Source of the DNA: PALSA-600 sp037142875
Lineage (GTDB): Bacteria; Actinomycetota; Thermoleophilia; Gaiellales; Gaiellaceae
Reading direction: 5' to 3'
NCBI GenBank assembly: GCA_037142875.1
Contig: JBAWZV010000025.1
Coordinates: forward strand, 1-6,685
DNA length: 6,685 bases
Shown piece by piece: positions 1-4,444 of the stretch. The translations under genes were made by a program, and so were the position numbers. The notes under the pieces were generated by a model. That model was not told where the DNA came from. It worked only from the letters and a program-made list of their open reading frames with translations, and did no database searches. Position 1 is the stretch's first letter; every line of letters begins with the position of its first letter.

Positions 1-453
1 CGGCTCGACTCGTGGGTGTCGTTCCTCCGGACGCACTCCGCGATCACACGGCAGCTGAACGCCGATCTGCTCGCAGGACACGGCCTCACGCTGCACGACT
101 ACGAGGTGTTGCTACGGCTCTCGAACGCAGAGGGGGGCGTCATGCGACGCGTCGATCTGGCCGAGAGCGTCGTCCTGACCGCGTCGGGAATCACGCGACT
201 GCTCGATGGCCTCGAGCGCTCAGGGTTCGTCGAGAAGGCGACCTGCTCGGCCGATGCGCGCGTCTCGTATGCGAAGCTCACCGAAGCCGGCCAGACGAAG
301 CTCGCTCAGGCTGCGACGACGCATCTCGCCGGTGTCGAGGATCTCTTCACGGGGCGCTACAGCGAAGAGGAGCTGGAGACGCTCGCAGAGCTGCTGTCTC
401 GCCTGCCGATGACCGGCAAGAGCTGCGGCGGCGCCGCGTCAACCTGCGGCTAG
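1..453 (+). CDS. MarR-family transcriptional regulator, 5' end outside the window
   Basis: A winged helix-turn-helix DNA-binding protein of the MarR family, normally a dimeric repressor that responds to small phenolic ligands or oxidants; the target genes cannot be told from this window. The reading frame is open to base 1 and 150 residues are visible. A GTG at 16 is in frame, but the residues before it (RLDSW) fit the first MarR helix, so it is probably internal and the true start lies to the left. The dimerisation helix is about residues 1-28, the HTH about 47-72 (recognition helix with TASGITRLLDGLE), and the wing about 76-97 with the family hallmark D85-x-R87 followed by LTEAG. Only a few N-terminal residues seem to be missing. 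Odd points are C82 in the wing and a C-x6-C pair (C142, C149) in the extreme C-terminal tail, which could allow redox sensing but could also be incidental. It converges on the phosphofructokinase gene, 14 bp away. The family call is secure. Confidence 0.93.
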   Translation, partial: RLDSWVSFLRTHSAITRQLNADLLAGHGLTLHDYEVLLRLSNAEGGVMRRVDLAESVVLTASGITRLLDGLERSGFVEKATCSADARVSYAKLTEAGQTKLAQAATTHLAGVEDLFTGRYSEEELETLAELLSRLPMTGKSCGGAASTCG

Positions 454-461
454 GAGCGAGG

Positions 462-476
462 TTCGGCTCAGCCGAA
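462..476. terminator. Dyad between convergent MarR and phosphofructokinase genes, possible bidirectional terminator
   Basis: TTCGGCT and AGCCGAA form a perfect inverted repeat around one central base (462-468 and 470-476). As RNA this would be a 6-bp stem with a 3-nt loop on either strand. It straddles the stop codon of the minus-strand phosphofructokinase (468-470) and lies 8 bp after the MarR stop. There is no T-tract on either side, so it is not a canonical intrinsic terminator. U-tract-free hairpin terminators have been proposed in actinobacteria. The position between two converging genes is the main support. Confidence 0.4.
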
Positions 477-1487
477 GAAGGTCTTCGCCGTCTGGTACCA
501 GTCTTCCGGCACCAGCTTCAGCTCGGCGGTCGCCTCGGTGAGCGGCACCGAGTTGACGACATCGCCGTGGAGGGCCGACATCTGGCCCCACTTGCCGTCG
601 ATCACGAGGTCTGCGGCCTTGAGGCCGAAACGAAGACCGAGCATCCGGTCGCGTGCCGTCGGCGATCCGCCCCGCTGGATGTAGCCGAGGACCGTGGCGC
701 GCGCCTGAACGCCGGTGCGGGCCTCAACCTCCTGGGCAACCGTCTCGCCAACCGCGCGATTCTCGACACGGACGTGACCGAACTCGTCAAGCTCGCCCTC
801 GTCGGAGACGCCCGGCAGCTCGCTGCCCTCGCTCGCGACGATGACGGAGAAGTTCTTCCCGCGGGCCTTGCGGCGCTCCACGGCGGCAGCGATGTCGTCG
901 TAGTTGACGGTCTGCTCGGGGATCAAGATGTAGTCGGCGCCACCGGCGATGCCTGCGAACAGGGCGATCCAGCCAGCATGGCGGCCCATCGTCTCGACGA
1001 CGATGATGCGGTTGTGCGACTCGGCGGTCGAGTGGCAGCGGTCAACAGCCTCGGTCGCGATCGCAACCGCGGTGTCGAAGCCAAAGGTGTAGTCGGTGCC
1101 GTTGAGATCGTTGTCGATCGTCTTCGGAACGCCGATGACAGGCAGGCCCTCCTGGGCGTAGAGCTTGGAGGCGACCCCGAGGGTGTCCTCGCCGCCGATC
1201 GCGATGAGCGCGTCGATCTGCTCGAACGTGCGCTTGACGCCATCGACGCCGCCCTCGTTCTTGTACGGGTTCGTGCGGGAGGTACCGATGATCGTGCCAC
1301 CCTTGTGGAGGATCCCGGACGTCTCGTCCCAGCCGAGCGGCTTCAGGTCGCCGTCGATCATTCCGCGCCAGCCGTTCATGACGCCGAAGGTCTCGTGGCC
1401 GTTCTCCCAGAGCCGACGGCACACGGCCCGGATAACCGGGTTGAGACCGGGGCAGTCGCCGCCCCCTGTGAGCATTCCGATTCGCAT
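468..1487 (-). CDS. pfp: 6-phosphofructokinase, pyrophosphate-type active-site signature
   Basis: Cytosolic glycolytic enzyme that phosphorylates fructose 6-phosphate to fructose 1,6-bisphosphate. The 339 residues match the single-domain bacterial PfkA fold in length. Visible motifs are the phosphate-binding TGGGDCPGLN near residues 7-16, GGTIIGTSR at 63-71, GGEDT at 98-102, PKTIDND at 121-127 (D125 is the catalytic base), MGRHAGW at 167-173, SEG at 219-221 and QRGGSP at 271-276. D101 and K122 align with E. coli positions 104 and 124. ATP enzymes of the E. coli type have Gly at both positions, and the Streptomyces ATP enzyme has GGEGT. Asp plus Lys is the signature of pyrophosphate-dependent enzymes, as in Amycolatopsis methanolica Pfp. 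The donor is therefore inferred to be PPi, which would make the reaction reversible and usable in gluconeogenesis. The ATG at 1487 has no Shine-Dalgarno; a TACACT box ends 8 nt before it. The gene lies downstream of the helicase in the same direction, 91 bp away, with its own likely promoter. Family certain, donor assignment moderately sure. Confidence 0.95.
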   Translation of the reverse strand: MRIGMLTGGGDCPGLNPVIRAVCRRLWENGHETFGVMNGWRGMIDGDLKPLGWDETSGILHKGGTIIGTSRTNPYKNEGGVDGVKRTFEQIDALIAIGGEDTLGVASKLYAQEGLPVIGVPKTIDNDLNGTDYTFGFDTAVAIATEAVDRCHSTAESHNRIIVVETMGRHAGWIALFAGIAGGADYILIPEQTVNYDDIAAAVERRKARGKNFSVIVASEGSELPGVSDEGELDEFGHVRVENRAVGETVAQEVEARTGVQARATVLGYIQRGGSPTARDRMLGLRFGLKAADLVIDGKWGQMSALHGDVVNSVPLTEATAELKLVPEDWYQTAKTFFG

Positions 1488-1495
1488 CGTTGGCG

Positions 1496-1501
1496 AGTGT
1501 A
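1496..1501 (-). promoter_or_regulatory. -10-like box for the phosphofructokinase, likely leaderless transcript
   Basis: On the minus strand TACACT (4 of 6 matches to TATAAT, with the essential TAnnnT pattern) ends 8 nt before the phosphofructokinase ATG. The usual 6-8 nt from -10 to start site puts transcription initiation within a base or two of the ATG. The intervening bases contain no purine-rich ribosome binding site, which fits a leaderless mRNA. No good -35 hexamer is seen at 16-18 bp spacing. Confidence 0.4.
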
Positions 1502-1556
1502 GCCAGACACGGCGGAACGCTTCGGGGGGAACCGTTCAGACCTGCCCCGGTCGCCC

Positions 1557-1578
1557 GGGTGTACGCGTTCCGTACCCC
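1557..1578 (-). terminator. Hairpin just after the helicase stop codon
   Basis: On the minus strand, right after the helicase TAA (1579-1581), GGG plus GTACG can pair with CGTAC plus CCC around a 5-nt loop, with one bulged base (8 bp in all; 5-bp core arms at 1561-1565 and 1571-1575). No U-tract follows; the next bases are GC-rich. It may end helicase transcription or protect the 3' end before the phosphofructokinase promoter. The rest of the 1488-1578 gap holds only that promoter and GC-rich sequence. Confidence 0.35.
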
Positions 1579-2781
1579 TTAGCGGGAGCGGTTACGACGC
1601 TGCTGCTGCGACGGACGCTTGCCGCCACCCTGGCCCTGCTGGCCCGGACGCTTCGGCTGTGCGCGGCGCATGCCGGAGCCGTCGAAGGCCTCGTGGTGAC
1701 CGAGGTGAGCCGCGATCGCACCGACGTCGTGCTGCTGCTCCGGAAGGACGAACGTCAGCCCGATACCGCTTCGCCCAGCACGGCCGGTGCGGCCGATGCG
1801 GTGGACGTAGTCCTCGGGGCCGGCCGGAGGATCGAAGTTGATCACGTGGGTGACATCGTCGACGTCAAGTCCGCGTGCGGCGACGTCGGTAGCGACGAGC
1901 GTGGAGATGCGACCGGACTCGAACTGGGCCAACGCCCGCTCGCGCGCACCCTGTGACATGTCGCCGTGCATCGCCGCGGCGCGGACGTCGTGCTGGCGGT
2001 CGAGCTTGCGGGCGAGCTTGTCGGCGCCGTGCTTGGTGCGAACGAAGACGAGGGCGAGTCCACGATCCCGCTTGAGCTCCTCGACGAGCCGCTCGAGCTT
2101 GTCGGCTGCGGTGACCGGCAGGAACGAGTGGGCGATCACGCCGCTGAGCTTCTCGGTCGGCGCCGTCGCGGTGATGTGCGACGGGTTCGTCGTGTACGCG
2201 CGGGCCAGATCGGCGACGACGCCGTCGAGCGTTGCCGAGAACAGCATCGTCTGACGGTTCGTCGGAACCTCCTTGAGGATCCGGTCGACCTGCGGGCGGA
2301 AGCCCATGTCGAGCATCCGGTCGGCCTCGTCGAGGACGAGGACGCGGACGCCGCGGAGAGACACTGCGCGCCGCTCGAGCAGGTCGAACAGCCGACCCGG
2401 TGTGGCGACGAGGATGTTCGCGCCCTTCACCTTCTGGATCTGGGCGGAGATCGACTTCCCGCCGTAGACGGCGACGACCCGGAGGCGGTGGATCGCGGCG
2501 TAGGGGGAGAGCTCGTCGACGACCTGCGAGGCAAGCTCACGGGTCGGAACGAGGATGAGTGCGGAGACCCCGGCCGGGCTTCCGGCCGTGCGCTCGATCA
2601 GCGGCAGGCCGAAGGCGAGCGTCTTGCCGGAGCCCGTGGGGGAGCCGGCGAGGATGTCGAGTCCGGCGAGCGCGTCCGGAAGGACGAGTGCCTGGACGTT
2701 GAACGGCGCGTGGATCTTCCGCGCTGCAAGGGCTTTGACAAGCTGCGGGGTGATCCCCAGCTCGGAGAAGGATGCTGACAT
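1579..2781 (-). CDS. DEAD-box ATP-dependent RNA helicase
   Basis: ATP-driven RNA-unwinding protein of superfamily 2, with likely roles in ribosome assembly, mRNA turnover or cold-time unfolding of RNA. All core motifs are present in its 400 residues: Q-motif F5 and Q30 (PFNVQ rather than the common PTPIQ), motif I PTGSGKT (48-54), Ia PTRELA (79-84), Ib TPGR (127-130), II DEAD (151-154), III SAT (182-184), IV LVFVRT (244-249), V ATDVAARGLD (297-306) and VI HRIGRTGRAGR (327-337). Residues after about 370 form a basic, Gln/Arg/Gly-rich low-complexity tail, as in RhlE/DeaD-type helicases, likely for nonspecific RNA binding. There is no CsdA-like RNA-binding domain. The ATG at 2781 has AAGGAG 11 nt upstream, the clearest ribosome binding site in this part of the window. 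The leader is unusual and described separately. It is divergent from the zinc-ribbon/desaturase genes. The enzyme family is certain; the exact subfamily (RhlE-like or another actinobacterial group) is left open. Confidence 0.97.
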   Translation of the reverse strand: MSASFSELGITPQLVKALAARKIHAPFNVQALVLPDALAGLDILAGSPTGSGKTLAFGLPLIERTAGSPAGVSALILVPTRELASQVVDELSPYAAIHRLRVVAVYGGKSISAQIQKVKGANILVATPGRLFDLLERRAVSLRGVRVLVLDEADRMLDMGFRPQVDRILKEVPTNRQTMLFSATLDGVVADLARAYTTNPSHITATAPTEKLSGVIAHSFLPVTAADKLERLVEELKRDRGLALVFVRTKHGADKLARKLDRQHDVRAAAMHGDMSQGARERALAQFESGRISTLVATDVAARGLDVDDVTHVINFDPPAGPEDYVHRIGRTGRAGRSGIGLTFVLPEQQHDVGAIAAHLGHHEAFDGSGMRRAQPKRPGQQGQGGGKRPSQQQRRNRSR

Positions 2782-2787
2782 AGGTAG

Positions 2788-2804
2788 TTCGACTCCTTAT
2801 CGAA
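2788..2804 (-). promoter_or_regulatory. Helicase ribosome binding site in a hairpin loop
   Basis: In the mRNA sense, TTCGA-TAAGGAG-TCGAA is a perfect 5-bp inverted repeat whose 7-nt loop carries the Shine-Dalgarno AAGGAG (2793-2798). The loop ends 11 nt before the ATG. The hairpin would present or modulate the ribosome binding site. The Shine-Dalgarno itself is solid; the regulatory meaning of the hairpin is inferred. Confidence 0.55.
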
Positions 2805-2836
2805 TGCGGTCGAGATGCAAGAGCCTCGATCGCCTT

Positions 2837-2845
2837 GAAAGGAGG
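2837..2845 (-). promoter_or_regulatory. Anti-Shine-Dalgarno-like element in the helicase leader
   Basis: On the helicase mRNA strand this reads CCTCCTTTC, the same 9 bases as near the 3' end of 16S rRNA. Its CTCCTT can pair with the helicase's own AAGGAG 40 nt downstream (6 bp). The intervening bases hold a further small dyad (TCGAG/CTCGA at 2825-2829 and 2810-2814, 10-nt loop). Pairing would mask the ribosome binding site and compete with the RBS loop hairpin. Read on the plus strand it is GAAAGGAGG, a near-ideal Shine-Dalgarno, but no ATG, GTG or TTG follows within 15 nt. A TACCCT box on the minus strand (2891-2896) is a possible -10, which would give a leader of about 100 nt. Confidence 0.35.
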
Positions 2846-2954
2846 AACGAGAAGCTGAATCCCAAGGACACCGGGTGGCGTCCTGCAAGAAGGGTAGCAG
2901 TCGCAACGTGCAGGCTTTCTTTGCGAGATCCTGCACGACCCTGTGTCTAGCGAC

Positions 2955-2960
2955 TAGAAT
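2955..2960 (+). promoter_or_regulatory. -10-like box for the zinc-ribbon/desaturase unit
   Basis: TAGAAT (5 of 6 to TATAAT) lies 7 nt before the ATG at 2968, so initiation is expected at or next to that ATG and the transcript would be leaderless. A weak -35 (TGCACG at 2932-2937, 3 of 6) is spaced 17 bp away. The -10 box overlaps a CTAG-CGA-CTAG dyad (2947-2957) that could be an operator. The opposite-strand helicase leader begins roughly 70-80 bp to the left. Confidence 0.45.
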
Positions 2961-2967
2961 GCTGCCG

Positions 2968-3153
2968 ATGGCGACGACGGGTCCAATCTGTCCGCAGTGC
3001 AAGGCGGTTCTCCGCCTGCAGCAGACGCAGGTCCCGCGGCGCGGTGCGAAGGATGGAACCGTGAAGCAGGTCGTGCCGCACAGGCAGTGGGTCTGCTCGA
3101 GTGAAGAGTGCATGTACACGGCGAACCATCACGTGCACTCGCACGCTTCGTGA
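2968..3153 (+). CDS. Small zinc-ribbon-like protein, function unknown
   Basis: A 61-residue protein I cannot assign to a named family. It has CPQC (C8, C11) and a second pair C43-x4-C48, spaced 31 residues apart, which is a probable four-cysteine zinc site. The order C-x2-C then C-x4-C is like Ogr/Delta or TFIIS-type zinc ribbons, but the spacing is longer and similarity is only topological. The middle is basic and the C-terminus has four His in six residues (HHVHSH). There is no signal peptide or membrane segment. I chose the ATG at 2968 because a TAGAAT box sits 7 nt upstream; an ATG at 2959 and a GTG at 2875 are in frame but lack a ribosome site. The TGA overlaps an in-frame GTG of the desaturase frame (GTGA at 3150-3153), suggesting a two-gene unit. 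It could bind nucleic acid or metal and may regulate the desaturase; this is inference. Confidence 0.6.
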   Translation: MATTGPICPQCKAVLRLQQTQVPRRGAKDGTVKQVVPHRQWVCSSEECMYTANHHVHSHAS

Positions 3154-3209
3154 GCGCGGCACCGACGACCTCCGCCGAGCACCACCTCAAGCAAGCGTCC
3201 GGTGACGGC

Positions 3210-4328
3210 ATGGCTTCACTGGCCGCAGCGCCGACCGTCGACCGTGTCAAGTTCCTGAACGGTGGGGCGTTCTTCGACGACACCCGCCGCGATGTCGAGC
3301 GCTACCTCGCCGATCCGCGAACGCGGCGCAGCGGCTACCTCCGGCTCCATCTGAAGGCACCGATCGCGATCGGCCTCTCGGTCGTCTCGTGGGTGCTGCT
3401 CGTCGTGGTGCAGCCGCCGCTCGCCCTCGCGCTGCCGTGCCTCGCCGGCCTCGTCATCGGGGTGCTCCTGACCGGCTTCAACGTCCAGCACGACGCAAAC
3501 CACGGCTCCTACTTCACCCAGCGTCGCTACAACCACCTGCTCGGCTGGACATCTGACACGATCCTCGGGATCTCGAGCCACGCCTGGCGGGTGAAGCACA
3601 ACGTCGCCCACCACACCTATACGAACGTCGATGGCTACGACGAGGACATCCAGCAGACGCCGGTCGTCCGGCTCGCGCCGTCGCAGCCGACGAGGCCCTG
3701 GTACCGGTTCCAGCACATCTACATCTGGTTCCTGTACTCGTTCATGGGGATCCGCTGGCAGCTCTTCGGCGACCTGAAGGCGTTCGTGCAGCGCAGTGTC
3801 GGGCGTCATACGCTCCGTATCCCGAGTGGCTGGAACCTCGCTGCGCTCCTGGTTGGCAAGGCTGTGTTCCTCGCCTGGGCGGTCGCCGTGCCGATGTTCT
3901 TCTATCCGTGGTGGCTCGTGTTGCTCGCCTACGTCGGCTTCATGATGATCACGAGCTTCGTGATGGCAACCACGTTTCAGCTCGCCCACTGCGTCGAGGA
4001 GGCGACCTTCGCGTCGCCGGCGCAGGCAGGTGTCGGCGAGCGGGAATGGGCTGTCCACCAGGTGGAGACGACCGTCGACTTCTGCCCGGAGAACAAGGTG
4101 CTCACCTGGGCCCTCGGTGGCCTGAACTTCCAGATCGAGCATCACCTCTTTCCCGGTGTGCCGCACACGCACTATCCGGCGATCGCGAAGATCGTCCACG
4201 AGAACTGCATCAAGCACGGCGTTCGCCACGTGACGCAGCCGAGCCTTCGGGCGGCGCTCCGGTCGCACTTCCGGCACCTTCGCCACATGGGCCATCTCGG
4301 TGTGCCGGTGCACATCGAGATGGGCTAG
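3210..4328 (+). CDS. Membrane fatty acid desaturase, three-histidine-box, acyl-lipid/linoleoyl-CoA desaturase-like
   Basis: Integral membrane di-iron oxygenase that introduces a cis double bond into an acyl chain, using O2 and electrons from ferredoxin or a similar donor. The 372 residues carry the canonical boxes: HDANH (94-98), HNVAHH (130-135) and QIEHH (308-312), plus H260 in QLAHC. Gln at the start of the third box is typical of the delta-5/delta-6 front-end group (COG3239), but there is no fused cytochrome b5 domain, and regiospecificity cannot be read from sequence. Two hydrophobic hairpins, about 49-91 and 208-256, match the four-helix fold, with the His boxes on the cytoplasmic side. 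The start is uncertain: ATG 3210 has a weak GGTGA 4 nt upstream and leaves the usual family N-terminus (VKFLNGGAFF). GTG 3150 would overlap the preceding stop as GTGA and add 20 residues; GTG 3108 adds 34. It is likely cotranscribed with the small zinc-ribbon gene. The product would tune membrane fluidity, for instance in the cold. Confidence 0.94.
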   Translation: MASLAAAPTVDRVKFLNGGAFFDDTRRDVERYLADPRTRRSGYLRLHLKAPIAIGLSVVSWVLLVVVQPPLALALPCLAGLVIGVLLTGFNVQHDANHGSYFTQRRYNHLLGWTSDTILGISSHAWRVKHNVAHHTYTNVDGYDEDIQQTPVVRLAPSQPTRPWYRFQHIYIWFLYSFMGIRWQLFGDLKAFVQRSVGRHTLRIPSGWNLAALLVGKAVFLAWAVAVPMFFYPWWLVLLAYVGFMMITSFVMATTFQLAHCVEEATFASPAQAGVGEREWAVHQVETTVDFCPENKVLTWALGGLNFQIEHHLFPGVPHTHYPAIAKIVHENCIKHGVRHVTQPSLRAALRSHFRHLRHMGHLGVPVHIEMG

Positions 4329-4388
4329 CGGCCCGCCGACTGTCTCCGGGGTGGGCGAGGGCGCGGGACGGCGTGTGCCTGTAGCCGC

Positions 4389-4394
4389 CACAAT
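4389..4394 (+). promoter_or_regulatory. -10-like box upstream of the flippase leader
   Basis: CACAAT (4 of 6) lies 6 nt before the ATG at 4401, so a transcript would start at or near that ATG and run into the flippase about 40 nt later. No convincing -35 is present. The rest of the 4329-4388 gap is GC-rich with no feature beyond a weak GGGC/GCCC dyad over the desaturase stop. Confidence 0.25.
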
Positions 4395-4400
4395 GCCGAC

Positions 4401-4444
4401 ATGAGCGGCCGCGGCGGAACCCGATGACCGAAGTCGTCGCGTGA
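4401..4444 (+). other. Two overlapping mini-ORFs leading into the flippase start
   Basis: ATG 4401 opens an 8-codon ORF (MSGRGGTR) that ends with TGA at 4425-4427, overlapping the ATG at 4424 (ATGA). That ATG opens a 6-codon ORF (MTEVVA) ending with TGA at 4442-4444, which overlaps the GTG at 4441 (GTGA) used as flippase start. The chain could be a termination-reinitiation leader that delivers ribosomes to a GTG with no Shine-Dalgarno. The ORFs are short enough to arise by chance, and the real flippase start may be the ATG at 4462. Confidence 0.3.

Noticed and set aside
12..1502. Long plus-strand open frame (496 codons) across MarR and the phosphofructokinase
   Set aside because: It is antisense to a phosphofructokinase with all motifs intact and in another frame over MarR. 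The product is Arg/Ala/Asp-rich with no domain, as expected from a high-GC shadow frame.
1966..2778. Plus-strand open frame of 270 codons opposite the helicase
   Set aside because: Antisense to every helicase motif; composition is Asp/Arg/Gly-rich with no recognisable domain or ribosome site.
2837..2845. GAAAGGAGG as ribosome site of an extra plus-strand gene
   Set aside because: No ATG, GTG or TTG follows at usable spacing; the first in-frame GTG is about 30 nt away and starts an extension of the zinc-ribbon gene better explained by ATG 2968.
2882..2914. CCTGCA/TGCAGG inverted repeat as a terminator or small RNA
   Set aside because: Six-bp arms with a 21-nt loop and no T-tract; it lies in a divergent promoter region, where a terminator is not expected. 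A third CCTGCA at 2930 suggests chance repetition.
4329..4440. tRNA or structured RNA in the gap between desaturase and flippase
   Set aside because: No T-loop, anticodon stem or riboswitch-like conserved core could be found; the gap is simply GC-rich.
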